The position numbers and the translations under genes were made by a program. From positions 1 to 37,064 of the forward strand of contig CAAGEB010000147.1 in assembly GCA_900768705.1 (NCBI GenBank): 37,064 bases of DNA. Reading direction: 5' to 3'. The notes below the pieces were generated by a model, which was not told the DNA's origin, searched no databases, and saw nothing but the letters and a program-made list of their open reading frames with translations. This document shows, one piece after another, positions 22,954-31,791 of this stretch. The stretch comes from Oscillospiraceae bacterium (GTDB lineage: Bacteria; Bacillota; Clostridia; Oscillospirales; Ruminococcaceae). Positions within the stretch are counted from its first letter, which is position 1, and every line of letters begins with the position of its first letter.

Positions 22954-24198
22954 ATGAGCAACAATAGAAGAGTGGTAATAACAGGACTTGGGTGTGTAAC
23001 TCCCTGCGGAAATTCTCCCGAGGAGCTTTGGAACAATCTTATTGCCGGAAGGCACGGCTTTGAGCTGCTGCCCTGGTTTCCGGATCAGGAGCCGGATAAT
23101 CTGGGGATTGTGGCGCGGGTGAAGAATTTTGATCCCACCGGAGTTTTCGATAAAAAGGATCTTCGCAGGAATGATGTTATTGTCCAGTATGCCGTTTACT
23201 GTGCGCTTCAGGCTTTGCAGGATGCGGGAACGGATTTCAAGGATCTTGATCCTTACCGTGTCGGCTGCGTTATCGGCAGCGGAATTGGCGGAATTTATTC
23301 CACTCAGGAGGAAATGAGTACCTACCACGAGCGTGGAAATAAGCGGGTTTCCGTGTTTACCATTACCAAGATGATCGGTAATATGGCTGCGGGAGAGGTT
23401 GCAATTCGGACAGGCTTCAAGGGTTCCAATTTCTGCGTTACCACCGCCTGTGCGTCGGGAACTCAGTCCATCGGAGAGGCTTTCAGGGCAATTAAGCATG
23501 GTTATCTTGACGCTGCGGTTGCGGGCGGCACGGAACATTCCGATATCGGCTTCTGCTATGCGGCGTTTAACAATATGAAGGCTATAACCCGCTCTCAGGA
23601 TGTGGACAGAGCTTCCATTCCCTTTGATGCGGAAAGAAGCGGATTTGTTCTGGGAGACGGCTGCGGATTGGTTATTCTTGAAGAATATGAACACGCCAAA
23701 GCCCGCGGAGCAAAGATATATGCGGAGCTGGCAGGATACGGTTCCACCTGTGACGCTTATCACGAAACCAGTCCCGGTCCCGAAGGAAAGGGCGGCGCAA
23801 AGGCAATGGAGCTGGCGGTTAAGGAAGCGGGAATTCCTTTCGAGCAGGTGAATTATATCAATGCTCACGGCACCTCCACACACATCAATGATTCCACCGA
23901 AACCAATGCCATAAAGCTCACCTTTGGTGATCATGCAAGAAATATTGCCATTAATTCAACAAAATCCATGACGGGTCATCTTCTCGGGGCTGCCGGAGGC
24001 GTTGAAGCCGTGGTAACGGCACTGTCAATAAAGAACGGCAAGGTTCACCGCACGCTGGGATACAAGATTCCCGATCCGGAATGCGATCTGGACTATGTAA
24101 CCGAGGGCGCAAGGGATATGAATATTACCGCCGCAATAAGCAATTCCCTTGGTTTTGGCGGTCATAACGGCAGTATCTGCCTTGTAAAAGCAGAATAA
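22954..24198 (+). CDS. fabF: 3-oxoacyl-ACP synthase II
   Basis: FabF elongates acyl-ACP by condensation with malonyl-ACP. The 414-residue length matches the family. The Cys-His-His triad is Cys166 in TTACASGTQ, His305 in NAHGTSTHIND and His342 in KSMTGHLLGAAG. The gatekeeper and C-terminal NSLGFGGHNGSI segments are present. TAGGAG lies eight bases before the ATG. As fabG precedes it and accB follows, the order agrees with clostridial fab clusters, apart from the missing fabK and acpP. Confidence 0.96.
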   Translation: MSNNRRVVITGLGCVTPCGNSPEELWNNLIAGRHGFELLPWFPDQEPDNLGIVARVKNFDPTGVFDKKDLRRNDVIVQYAVYCALQALQDAGTDFKDLDPYRVGCVIGSGIGGIYSTQEEMSTYHERGNKRVSVFTITKMIGNMAAGEVAIRTGFKGSNFCVTTACASGTQSIGEAFRAIKHGYLDAAVAGGTEHSDIGFCYAAFNNMKAITRSQDVDRASIPFDAERSGFVLGDGCGLVILEEYEHAKARGAKIYAELAGYGSTCDAYHETSPGPEGKGGAKAMELAVKEAGIPFEQVNYINAHGTSTHINDSTETNAIKLTFGDHARNIAINSTKSMTGHLLGAAGGVEAVVTALSIKNGKVHRTLGYKIPDPECDLDYVTEGARDMNITAAISNSLGFGGHNGSICLVKAE

Positions 24199-24228
24199 AT
24201 GTTTTTTACGCTCTGAAAGGAGATTTAT

Positions 24229-24708
24229 ATGAATTTGAAAGATAAAGAGCCTATGCAGATTGAGGATACCGTGGAGTGTATCGAAGCGTTGGCGAAAATC
24301 GTCAAAAATAACGACTTGTCAAAAATAAAAATCAGCACTGAGGATATTGATATTGTAATCGAGGGAAAATGTCCGCCGCCCATGCCGCCTATGCCTCCCA
24401 TCGCGGCTATGCCGGTTGCAGGTATGCCCGGTTCGGCTCCCGTATCTCAGCCGGCTGCCGAGGAAGCTCCTTCGGGAAATGTTATTACTTCTCCCATAAT
24501 CGGAACCTTCTATTCTTCCGCTTCCCCCGAGAAACCGCCCTTTGTAAGAGTGGGTGACAATATCAATGCCGGCGATGTGGTTTGCATTATTGAGAGCATG
24601 AAGCTGATGAACGAAATCAAGAGCGAATTCAGCGGCAGGGTTGCAGAGGTATATGTCAATAACGGTGACGCTGTTGAATACGGTCAGAAATTAATTCGCA
24701 TAGAATAA
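24229..24708 (+). CDS. accB: Acetyl-CoA carboxylase biotin carboxyl carrier protein
   Basis: AccB carries the biotin that shuttles carboxyl groups from AccC to AccD/AccA. At 159 residues it has an N-terminal dimerisation part (1-47), a Pro/Met-rich flexible linker (49-70) and a lipoyl-like biotinyl domain (about 85-159). Biotin attaches at Lys125 in ESMKLMNE. The SSASPEKPPFV segment matches the AccB thumb region. AAAGGAG precedes the ATG. Nine bases separate it from fabZ. Confidence 0.96.
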   Translation: MNLKDKEPMQIEDTVECIEALAKIVKNNDLSKIKISTEDIDIVIEGKCPPPMPPMPPIAAMPVAGMPGSAPVSQPAAEEAPSGNVITSPIIGTFYSSASPEKPPFVRVGDNINAGDVVCIIESMKLMNEIKSEFSGRVAEVYVNNGDAVEYGQKLIRIE

Positions 24709-24717
24709 GGAGAGACT

Positions 24718-25146
24718 ATGACGCTGAATATCGAACAGATTAAAGAGATTATTCCTCACAGAGACCCTTTTCTGCTTATAGATGAAGTAACCGAGCTGGA
24801 GCCCGGGGTTTCCGTGACGGCGAAGAAATATATCAAGCCCGATGAATTCTGGTTCAAAGGACATTTTCCCGAGAAACCCGTAACGCCGGGAGTTCTAATG
24901 GTGGAAATGCTTGCACAGGCGGGAGCTGTCTGCGCACTTTCTCTTCCGGAAAACAAAGGAAAAATTGCCTTCTTTGCGGGAATTGACAAGGCAAGATTCA
25001 GAGGACAGGTTCTCCCCGGAGATACTCTGGAGCTTCATGTTGAAATGACAGGCAAGAAGGGTCCCATAGGCTTTGGAAAGGCAGTTGCAACGGTAAACGG
25101 AAAGAAAGTTGTAACAGGTGAAATTTCCTTTGCAATAGGAAACTGA
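24718..25146 (+). CDS. fabZ: 3-hydroxyacyl-ACP dehydratase
   Basis: FabZ dehydrates 3-hydroxyacyl-ACP to the trans-2-enoyl form. The 142-residue hot-dog fold protein has PHRDPFLLID near the start. His49 lies in GHFPEKPVTPGVL and the catalytic Glu63 in MVEMLAQ. AAGGAG lies six bases before the ATG. With fabA, fabI and fabK all absent from the window, it is the only dehydratase here. Confidence 0.96.
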   Translation: MTLNIEQIKEIIPHRDPFLLIDEVTELEPGVSVTAKKYIKPDEFWFKGHFPEKPVTPGVLMVEMLAQAGAVCALSLPENKGKIAFFAGIDKARFRGQVLPGDTLELHVEMTGKKGPIGFGKAVATVNGKKVVTGEISFAIGN

Positions 25147-25196
25147 TAATCATCGAAATATAATCGGGAACGGTTGTTTCCAAAAGGAGAAAATCG

Positions 25197-26546
25197 GTGT
25201 TTAACAAAATACTTATCGCCAACCGGGGCGAAATAGCAATCCGTATAATGAGGGTTTGCAGAGAGCTGGGAATAAAGACAGTGGCGGTGTATTCCACTGC
25301 GGATAAGAGTGCGCTTCATGCGCAGATCGCCGACGAAGCGGTGTGCATCGGTCCCGCACCCTCCAAGGACAGCTATCTGAATACCAAGGCTATCATAGCT
25401 GCCTGTGAAATTACCGGCGCAGACGCAATACATCCCGGATTCGGCTTTTTATCGGAGAATGCAAATTTTGCCCGTCTTTGTGAAAAATGCGGTATAGCTT
25501 TTATCGGTCCCACTCCTAAGGTTATGGATGAAATGGGAGATAAGGCTCACGCAAGACAGACTGCCATAGACGCGGGAGTACCGGTTATTCCCGGTTCGGA
25601 CGGAATTGTCCGTGACTTGGCTCAGGCAAAGGAAATCTGTCGTGAGATAGGCTATCCTGTTATGGTAAAGGCAACAGCGGGAGGCGGAGGCAGAGGAATA
25701 CGCCTTGTTAACGATGAAAGCGAGCTGGAACGCAATTTCCTTTCCGCTTCCGAAGAAGCAAAATCCTGTTTTGGAAACGGCGATCTGTATATAGAAAAAT
25801 TTGTGGTTAATCCCCGCCATATTGAAATTCAGCTGCTTGCCGATAATTACGGAAATGTGGTTCATCTGGGAGAGCGGGACTGTTCGCTCCAGAGAAGAAA
25901 TCAGAAGGTGTTGGAGGAAAGCCCCAGCCCCATAATGACGGATGAGCTTCGTGAAAAGATGGGAGCTGCTGCGGTGAGAGCAGCCAAGGCGTGCGGATAC
26001 AGGAATGCCGGTACTATTGAATTTCTGGTGGATAAGGACAGGAATTTCTACTTTATGGAAATGAACACCAGAATTCAGGTGGAACACCCGGTGACGGAGT
26101 TTGTAACAGGAATAGATCTGGTAAAGGCTCAGATACGCATTGCCGCAGGCGAAAAGCTGTGGTTTACGCAGGACGATGTTAAGCTTACCGGCCATGCGAT
26201 TGAGTGCCGTATCAATGCGGAGGATCCCGCTCACGATTTTCGTCCATGTCCGGGCAGGATTTCTTCCATTCATGTGCCGGGAGGCTTTAATGTGCGCATA
26301 GACAGTGCCGCTTATACCGGGTATGAAATTCCTCCATATTATGACAGTATGATAGCAAAGCTGCTGGTAAAGGGCGTTGACAGAGATGAAGCAATAAGCA
26401 AAATGCGGGTTGCTTTGTCTGAATTTATTGTTGACGGAGTTGAAACCAACATTGATTTTCAGCTTCGGCTGGTCAGAAACGAGTATTTTGAGCGGGGCGA
26501 GTTTGACAACGGCTTCCTGAATCGTACAAATATTATGGAAGACTGA
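25197..26546 (+). CDS. accC: Acetyl-CoA carboxylase biotin carboxylase subunit
   Basis: AccC carboxylates the biotin on AccB with ATP and bicarbonate. The 449-residue ATP-grasp protein opens with the conserved FNKILIANRGEIAIRI and contains KATAGGGGRGIR, the ERDCSLQRRNQK segment, MEMNTRIQVEHPVTE and the C-terminal domain with DSMIAKLLV. The start codon is GTG at 25197, supported by AAAAGGAG seven to eight bases upstream and by the fit of the N-terminus to the family. The next in-frame Met would remove the IANRGEIA motif. Confidence 0.97.
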   Translation: MFNKILIANRGEIAIRIMRVCRELGIKTVAVYSTADKSALHAQIADEAVCIGPAPSKDSYLNTKAIIAACEITGADAIHPGFGFLSENANFARLCEKCGIAFIGPTPKVMDEMGDKAHARQTAIDAGVPVIPGSDGIVRDLAQAKEICREIGYPVMVKATAGGGGRGIRLVNDESELERNFLSASEEAKSCFGNGDLYIEKFVVNPRHIEIQLLADNYGNVVHLGERDCSLQRRNQKVLEESPSPIMTDELREKMGAAAVRAAKACGYRNAGTIEFLVDKDRNFYFMEMNTRIQVEHPVTEFVTGIDLVKAQIRIAAGEKLWFTQDDVKLTGHAIECRINAEDPAHDFRPCPGRISSIHVPGGFNVRIDSAAYTGYEIPPYYDSMIAKLLVKGVDRDEAISKMRVALSEFIVDGVETNIDFQLRLVRNEYFERGEFDNGFLNRTNIMED

Positions 26547-26590
26547 CGGTATCGGACAAATATTATCTTATGTGACAAGGTGGGAAATTA

Positions 26591-27469
26591 ATGGCAATTG
26601 AAGATTTGTTCAAGGTTGTAAAATCTCGTTTTATTGACGACAGCCGCAGTTCCTCCGAGAAAAAGGATGTAGAAATTCCGAAGGATTTGCTTTTCAAATG
26701 CCCCAGATGCGGCGGAATTGTTTACAATGACGAGTTCGTGGGAGCTTTGAAGGTTTGTCCGAAGTGCGGCTATCACGCAAGACTTACCTGGCAGGAGAGG
26801 TTGAAGATTACCGTTGACGACGGAAGCTTCAGGGAGTTTGACGAAAATCTCCGTTCTCTTAATCCCATAAATTTCCCGGGATATGAGGCAAAGTACAATA
26901 AAATGGTGGAGCAGTGCAGCATAAACGATGCGATTGTAACAGGGGAATGCACTATCCGCGGATACAGATGCGTTATCGGAATTATGGACAGCCATTTTAT
27001 GATGGCAAGTATGGGAAGCGTGGTGGGAGAAAAAATCACCAGAGCTTTTGAATATGCGGATCGCAGGGGACTGCCTGTAATAATGTTTACCGCCTCCGGC
27101 GGAGCGAGAATGCAGGAGGGAATAATCTCCCTTATGCAGATGGCAAAAACCAGCGGAGCAGTAAAGCGTCACAGTGATAACGGCGGACTGTATATCACGG
27201 TACTTACCGACCCTACCACCGGCGGGGTGGAGGCTTCATTTGCAAGTCTGGGAGATATAATAATTGCCGAGCCTAAGGTGCTTATCGGGTTTGCGGGGCG
27301 CAGAGTCATTCAGGATACAATCAAGCAGAGGCTTCCCGATGATTTCCAGTCTGCGGAATTCCAGGAGGAATGCGGATTTGTTGATATGATAGTAGAGCGG
27401 GGAATGATGAGAAGGCGGCTTTCCTGGCTGCTTAAACTTCACGGATTCCCGAAGGAGGTATCGCTGTGA
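26591..27469 (+). CDS. accD: Acetyl-CoA carboxylase carboxyltransferase beta subunit
   Basis: With AccA it transfers the carboxyl group from biotin to acetyl-CoA. The 292-residue protein has a Cys4 zinc ribbon (C37, C40, C56, C59) followed by a crotonase-like carboxyltransferase domain, including TASGGARMQEG and PTTGGVEASFA. The spacing of zinc ligands is as in bacterial AccD. It overlaps the start of accA by four bases (GTGA), so the two subunits are made in coupled fashion. Confidence 0.97.
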   Translation: MAIEDLFKVVKSRFIDDSRSSSEKKDVEIPKDLLFKCPRCGGIVYNDEFVGALKVCPKCGYHARLTWQERLKITVDDGSFREFDENLRSLNPINFPGYEAKYNKMVEQCSINDAIVTGECTIRGYRCVIGIMDSHFMMASMGSVVGEKITRAFEYADRRGLPVIMFTASGGARMQEGIISLMQMAKTSGAVKRHSDNGGLYITVLTDPTTGGVEASFASLGDIIIAEPKVLIGFAGRRVIQDTIKQRLPDDFQSAEFQEECGFVDMIVERGMMRRRLSWLLKLHGFPKEVSL

Positions 27470-28269
27470 GCAATCTTTCCGCATGGGAAAAAATGGCGTT
27501 GGTTCACCGTAAGGACAGACCCACCGTCAATGACTATATTCCCGCATTGTTTACACGGTTTATGGAGCTGCACGGCGACCGTTATTACGGCGATGATGCG
27601 GCGATTATCGGCGGAATCGGATTTTTGAGCGATGTTCCCGTAACGGTTCTGGCGCAGGTCAAGGGCAGAAACCTTGATGAAAATAAACGAACAAATTTTG
27701 CTATGCCTCATCCGGAGGGATACAGAAAGGCTCTTCGTCTTGCAAAGCAGGCTGAGAAGTTCGGCAGACCGATTATCTGTCTTGTGGATACTCCCGGTGC
27801 ATATTGCGGTATTGAAGCCGAAAAGCGGGGTCAGGGCGAAGCGATTGCCCGTAATTTGTATGAATTTATGACCTTGAAAACGCCGATTATTACCATAGTT
27901 CTGGGAGAAGGGGGCAGCGGCGGCGCACTGGCACTTGCGGTCTGCGATGAATTGGCAATGTTGGAAAATGCGCTGTACAGCGTTATTTCACCGAGAGGTG
28001 CGGCGTCTATTCTGTGGAAGGACGCCTCAAAGGAAAAGGACGCCTGTGAAATTCTTAAAATTACCGCCGAGGATCTGAAGCGTTTTGAGGTATGCGATAA
28101 AATTATTCCCGAGCCTGAGGGAGGAGCAAATGTTCACCCCGAGCAGTGTGCAGACAGCATTTACGAGTATCTGGTTGACGCTGTGGCAAGGTTTAAAACT
28201 GTGGAAACCAATACGCTTCTGGACAACCGATACAAGAAGTTCAGAAAAATTGGAATGTTTACCGAATAA
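27466..28269 (+). CDS. accA: Acetyl-CoA carboxylase carboxyltransferase alpha subunit
   Basis: This partner of AccD forms the oxyanion-stabilising half of the carboxyltransferase. At 267 residues it has AWEKMALVHRKDRPT near the start, the HPEGYRKALRLAKQAE segment, DTPGAYCGIEAE and GEGGSGGALALAVCD, which are signatures of AccA. The start is GTG 27466, overlapping the accD stop, with GGAGG at 27454-27458. It is the last gene of the operon; only a weak AT-rich hairpin, and then the acpP promoter, follow. Confidence 0.96.
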   Translation: MSNLSAWEKMALVHRKDRPTVNDYIPALFTRFMELHGDRYYGDDAAIIGGIGFLSDVPVTVLAQVKGRNLDENKRTNFAMPHPEGYRKALRLAKQAEKFGRPIICLVDTPGAYCGIEAEKRGQGEAIARNLYEFMTLKTPIITIVLGEGGSGGALALAVCDELAMLENALYSVISPRGAASILWKDASKEKDACEILKITAEDLKRFEVCDKIIPEPEGGANVHPEQCADSIYEYLVDAVARFKTVETNTLLDNRYKKFRKIGMFTE

Positions 28270-28308
28270 TTTTGTGCAAAATTACCCGCTTTTTTTGCAA
28301 ATTTGCTA

Positions 28309-28337
28309 TTGATTATTTTGGAAGTATAGTTTATAAT
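28309..28337 (+). promoter_or_regulatory. Promoter of acpP
   Basis: TTGATT (28309-28314), a 17-base spacer and a perfect TATAAT (28332-28337) lie 73 bases before the acpP ATG. This lets acpP be expressed apart from the fab/acc operon. A poor TGCAAAA/TTTTGCA hairpin precedes it at about 28275-28300. Confidence 0.85.
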
Positions 28338-28410
28338 AGTACTGTCACCTTGTTTCGGTTTGCAGATTTTGCATAACCGATTTGGTAATAAATGTATGGA
28401 GGGTTTATAA

Positions 28411-28641
28411 ATGGATGTTTTCGAGAAGGTTAAGAAGCTGATTGCCGAGCAGTTTGATGTGGAAGAGAACAATATTTCCGAAGATTCGTCTATAACAGAT
28501 GATCTTGGTGCAGATTCTCTTGATGTGGTTGATCTGGTAATGGCAATTCAGGACGAGTTCAATATCGAAATTCCCGAGGACGAGGTTGAAAATATCAAGA
28601 CCGTCGGTGATATTGTAAAGTATATTGAGGACAAGGCATAA
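28411..28641 (+). CDS. acpP: Acyl carrier protein
   Basis: The 76-residue acidic four-helix protein carries growing acyl chains on a phosphopantetheine arm attached to Ser36 in GADSLDVVDL. The DSL motif is exact, and the flanking helices are typical (VFEKVKKLIAEQFDV and IEIPEDEVENIKTVGDIVKYI). The start follows GGAGGG. It lies 141 bases after accA and has its own promoter and terminator, in agreement with the high ACP demand of fatty-acid synthesis. Confidence 0.97.
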   Translation: MDVFEKVKKLIAEQFDVEENNISEDSSITDDLGADSLDVVDLVMAIQDEFNIEIPEDEVENIKTVGDIVKYIEDKA

Positions 28642-28648
28642 GATTTTT

Positions 28649-28667
28649 CCTGCAAGCAGGGATTTTT
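28649..28667 (+). terminator. Small hairpin and T-run directly after acpP
   Basis: CCTG (28649-28652) and CAGG (28657-28660) form a short stem followed by GATTTTTCTTT. It is weaker than the hairpin at 28699 and may act with it in tandem. Confidence 0.4.
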
Positions 28668-28698
28668 CTTTGATGTCGATGAATGATTTTTGTATGCG

Positions 28699-28736
28699 AA
28701 ACTGCGGGGCAGAATTTTGTTCCGCAGTTTTTCTTT
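28699..28736 (+). terminator. Intrinsic terminator of acpP
   Basis: AAACTGCGG (28699-28707) and CCGCAGTTT (28722-28730) form a 9-bp perfect stem followed by TTCTTTTC. From here to 28859 the sequence is AT-rich with repeated TTCTTAAA words but no gene. Confidence 0.82.
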
Positions 28737-28859
28737 TCTATTAAACTAAATTATTCTTAAAGAGAAAAGTAAAATTTCTTAAAAGACATTTTGTGAATTA
28801 CTTTAAATTTCTTTTTGGCGAGCTAATACAAAAAATAATGCAAAAAGTTAAAAAAAGTG

Positions 28860-28888
28860 TTGATTTTCTAAAAAAGAAGTTGTATAAT
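28860..28888 (+). promoter_or_regulatory. Promoter of the EAL-domain gene
   Basis: TTGATT (28860-28865), a 17-base spacer and a perfect TATAAT (28883-28888), 45 bases before the ATG at 28934. Confidence 0.83.
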
Positions 28889-28933
28889 AAGGTTAAAGAT
28901 TATACAGAGATATATGAAAGGAGCTGATTTGAA

Positions 28934-30316
28934 ATGGAAATCGCTGTTATCCTGTTGAGTGTTCTTCTGGTGCTTGCGATGGGTGCGCTGATTTTCTTTC
29001 TTTTCAGAGTTCATTCCTTAAAGAAGTCTGTTATGGAAAAGGATAATTATGATGATTTAACAGGTCTTCCGAATAAAACCGCTTTCTTCAAGGATGGAGC
29101 CGTAATGCTGGAACAGGGCGGAAAAGCGGCAATGATGATTTTCGGCGTGGATGATCTGGGGCTTATAACCACGCTGTTCGGAATGAACGGAAGCGAGAAT
29201 TCGCTCCGGGCTATGGCAGGAGCTTTGCGAAGCGTTAAAAGGAAGGATTCTGTCATTGCACGGATAGATACGGTGAATTTTGTGCTGCTGACAGTTCTTC
29301 GCAGTAAAACCGAAGCGGACAAAATTGTCAGTCTTTTCGGCGAAAAACTCAATGAGCTTCTTGCGGGAACGGAGCTTTGCAACAGCGTTAATTTCCGTGT
29401 GGGTATATGCAGATATGACGGGTGCGATGATATCGAAACCTTGTATAATAAAGCTAATCTTTGCCTTATTATGCGTAATAAGAGCATTCGTGTAAGCGAG
29501 TTTACACCGGAATTGGAGCAGGATATGGTGGAAAACGAGCTGCTGCGTTCGGAAATGTCTGAAGCACTGGAAAAGAATCAGTTTGAGCTGTATTATCAGC
29601 CTAAGGTTTCCTTCAAGACAGGACAGATACTGGGCGTGGAAGCGCTTATCCGCTGGCATCACCCAACGAAGGGTTTTGTACCTCCCTGCGACTTTATACC
29701 TCTCGCCGAAAAGACGGGCATTATTACCAAAATTGACGAGTGGGGGCTTATGACCGCCTGCAGCAAGTGCAAAGAGTGGCAGGGCAAGGGACTTCCCCCG
29801 GTGAAGGTTTCGGTGAATATGTCTCAGGCGCAGTTTATGGCAACCGATGTGTATTCAACTATAGTTAATACTCTTGAACAAACCGGGCTGGATCCGAAAT
29901 ATCTGGAGATTGAAGTTACCGAAACCATGGCAATGACGGATGTGGCGCATACCGTTGAGGTTCTGAGCCATATTCATCAGCTGGGAGTTTCGATTTCCAT
30001 GGATGATTTCGGTACGGGATATTCTTCTCTGGCTTCTTTGAAGGCTATTCCCTTTGATGTGCTGAAAATTGACCGCAGCCTTGTGTGCGATGTCAGTGAT
30101 AATGAAACTGCACGAAGAATTACCGGAGCTATTGTGGCAATGGGAAGGGCGTTGAGAATGCAGGTGCTTGCCGAGGGTGTTGAAACCGGCGAGCAGTGCG
30201 GTCTGCTTTCCGAGATAGGCTGCGATCTGGCACAGGGGTATTATTTCAGCAAGCCTCACCCGGCTTCCGAAATTGAAGCTATGCTTCTTGCTCCTACAAA
30301 CGAACAGGTAGGCTAA
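28934..30316 (+). CDS. Membrane-anchored EAL phosphodiesterase with degenerate GGDEF domain
   Basis: The 460-residue protein has one N-terminal membrane helix (about 3-25). A diguanylate cyclase-like domain follows (about 36-190), in which the GGDEF active site reads DTVNF (112-116), so it is not expected to make c-di-GMP. The C-terminal EAL domain (about 205-450) keeps the catalytic set: EAL at 236-238, EVTETMA near 326, MDDFGTGYSS near 355, KIDRS near 377 and AEGVET near 412. It should therefore degrade c-di-GMP, possibly with the dead cyclase domain as a GTP sensor. AAGGAG precedes the ATG. It is a single-gene unit with its own promoter and terminator. Confidence 0.93.
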   Translation: MEIAVILLSVLLVLAMGALIFFLFRVHSLKKSVMEKDNYDDLTGLPNKTAFFKDGAVMLEQGGKAAMMIFGVDDLGLITTLFGMNGSENSLRAMAGALRSVKRKDSVIARIDTVNFVLLTVLRSKTEADKIVSLFGEKLNELLAGTELCNSVNFRVGICRYDGCDDIETLYNKANLCLIMRNKSIRVSEFTPELEQDMVENELLRSEMSEALEKNQFELYYQPKVSFKTGQILGVEALIRWHHPTKGFVPPCDFIPLAEKTGIITKIDEWGLMTACSKCKEWQGKGLPPVKVSVNMSQAQFMATDVYSTIVNTLEQTGLDPKYLEIEVTETMAMTDVAHTVEVLSHIHQLGVSISMDDFGTGYSSLASLKAIPFDVLKIDRSLVCDVSDNETARRITGAIVAMGRALRMQVLAEGVETGEQCGLLSEIGCDLAQGYYFSKPHPASEIEAMLLAPTNEQVG

Positions 30317-30321
30317 ATAGA

Positions 30322-30352
30322 AAAAATCCCGCAAAAACTCTGCGGGATTTTT
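30322..30352 (+). terminator. Intrinsic terminator of the EAL-domain gene
   Basis: AAAAATCCCGCA (30322-30333) and TGCGGGATTTTT (30341-30352) form a 12-bp perfect stem with a 7-base loop and a T-run. Confidence 0.92.
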
Positions 30353-30424
30353 CTTATACTAATTATTTTCGGTGCTGCCTTGAGAATAAATATGTGATAA
30401 TTCGCAAAATTTTCTCAAAAATAC

Positions 30425-30453
30425 TTGAAAAATCAGAAAAAGTATAGTACAAT
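30425..30453 (+). promoter_or_regulatory. Promoter of the pgk-tpiA-gpmI run
   Basis: TTGAAA (30425-30430), a 17-base spacer and TACAAT (30448-30453). The start would lie near 30460, about 54 bases before the preferred pgk ATG. Confidence 0.75.
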
Positions 30454-30513
30454 ATATTATGTAGGTGACAGGGTAAGACTGTCAAATTTTCTTAAATGAA
30501 AGGAACTGTAAAA

Positions 30514-31734
30514 ATGAGCATGCTCAACAAAAAGAATGTAGAGGATCTGAATGTCAAGGGCAAGTATGTCCTGGTTCGCGTTGATTTCAATGTACCCCTT
30601 AAAGACGGCGTAATTACCAACGATAACCGTATTACTGCTGCTCTTCCCACAATCAACAAGCTGACTGAGAACGGCGCAAAGGTTGTTCTTTGTTCACATC
30701 TTGGCAAGCCGAAGAATGGCCCCGAGGCTAAGTTCAGCCTGAAGCCCGCTGCCGACAGACTGGCAGAGCTGGTTAAGGCAAAGGTTACTTTCGCTCCCGA
30801 TGATACCGTTGTAGGCGAGAATGCAAAGAAGGCTGTTGCCGAGATGAACGACGGCGAAATTGTTGTTCTGGAGAATACCCGTTTCCGCGGCGCAGACGAA
30901 ACCAAGAACGGCGAAGGCTTCTCCAAGGAGCTGGCTGATCTGGTTCACAATGAAGTTTTCGTTATGGACGCTTTCGGTTCTGCACACAGAGCGCACGCTT
31001 CCACAGTGGGAGTTACCAAGTTCGTTAAGGAAACCGCTGTCGGCTATCTGATGAACAAGGAGATCGAGTTCCTCGGAAACGCTGTTGAAAGCCCTGTTCG
31101 TCCCTTCGTTGCAGTTCTGGGCGGCGCAAAGGTTGCAGATAAGCTGAATGTTATCTCCAACCTGCTTGAAAAGTGCGATACACTGATTATAGGCGGCGGT
31201 ATGGCTTACACCTTCCTGAAGGCTCAGGGCAAGGAAGTTGGTAAGTCTCTCGTTGACGATACAAAGATTGATTACTGCAAGGAAATGATGGAAAAGGCAG
31301 AGAAGCTTGGCAAGAAGCTCCTGCTTCCCGTTGATACCACTGTTGCAGCAGGCTTCCCTGATCCTATTGACGCTCCCGTTGATGTTAAGATTGTTGATTC
31401 CAACAATATTCCCGCTGATATGGAAGGTCTTGATATCGGTACAAAGACTCAGGAGCTGTTCGCAGACGCTGTTAAGTCTGCAAAGACTGTTGTCTGGAAC
31501 GGTCCTATGGGCGTATTCGAGAACCCCACTCTTGCAAAGGGTACCATTGCTGTAGCAAAGGCTCTTGCAGAGGCTGACGCAACTACAATTATCGGCGGCG
31601 GCGACTCCGCTGCGGCTGTTGTACAGCTGGGCTTCGCTGACAAGATGAGCCACATCTCCACCGGCGGCGGTGCTTCTCTGGAATATCTGGAAGGCAAGGG
31701 ACTGCCCGGAATCGACGCTATTCAGGATAAGTAA
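30514..31734 (+). CDS. pgk: Phosphoglycerate kinase
   Basis: Pgk makes ATP from 1,3-bisphosphoglycerate in glycolysis. The 406-residue protein has the N-terminal VRVDFNVPL substrate segment, LCSHLGKPK, ENTRFRGADE, the LGGAKVADK nucleotide-binding stretch and GGGDSAAAV near the C-terminus. A longer frame begins at ATG 30496, but AAAGGA at 30499-30504 lies nine bases before ATG 30514, which gives the family N-terminus MSMLNKKNVEDL. Its codon choice looks uniform and strongly biased, like the other glycolytic genes here, as expected for abundant proteins. Confidence 0.97.
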   Translation: MSMLNKKNVEDLNVKGKYVLVRVDFNVPLKDGVITNDNRITAALPTINKLTENGAKVVLCSHLGKPKNGPEAKFSLKPAADRLAELVKAKVTFAPDDTVVGENAKKAVAEMNDGEIVVLENTRFRGADETKNGEGFSKELADLVHNEVFVMDAFGSAHRAHASTVGVTKFVKETAVGYLMNKEIEFLGNAVESPVRPFVAVLGGAKVADKLNVISNLLEKCDTLIIGGGMAYTFLKAQGKEVGKSLVDDTKIDYCKEMMEKAEKLGKKLLLPVDTTVAAGFPDPIDAPVDVKIVDSNNIPADMEGLDIGTKTQELFADAVKSAKTVVWNGPMGVFENPTLAKGTIAVAKALAEADATTIIGGGDSAAAVVQLGFADKMSHISTGGGASLEYLEGKGLPGIDAIQDK

Positions 31735-31791
31735 TAGCCGAGCATGGGGCGGACAGATTTTGTTCGCCCTTTAGCTGTTTCGATAAAGATT

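Noticed and set aside
22630..23934. 434-codon minus-strand frame
   Set aside because: It lies antisense to fabG and fabF, both of which have complete catalytic motifs. Its translation shows no recognisable family and no start signal.
26547..26590. Promoter between accC and accD
   Set aside because: No pair of boxes with acceptable spacing is visible in the 44-base gap, so co-transcription is simpler.
30694..31653. 319-codon minus-strand frame opposite pgk
   Set aside because: It is a by-product of the biased codon use of pgk; composition is Cys- and Asn-rich with no family features.
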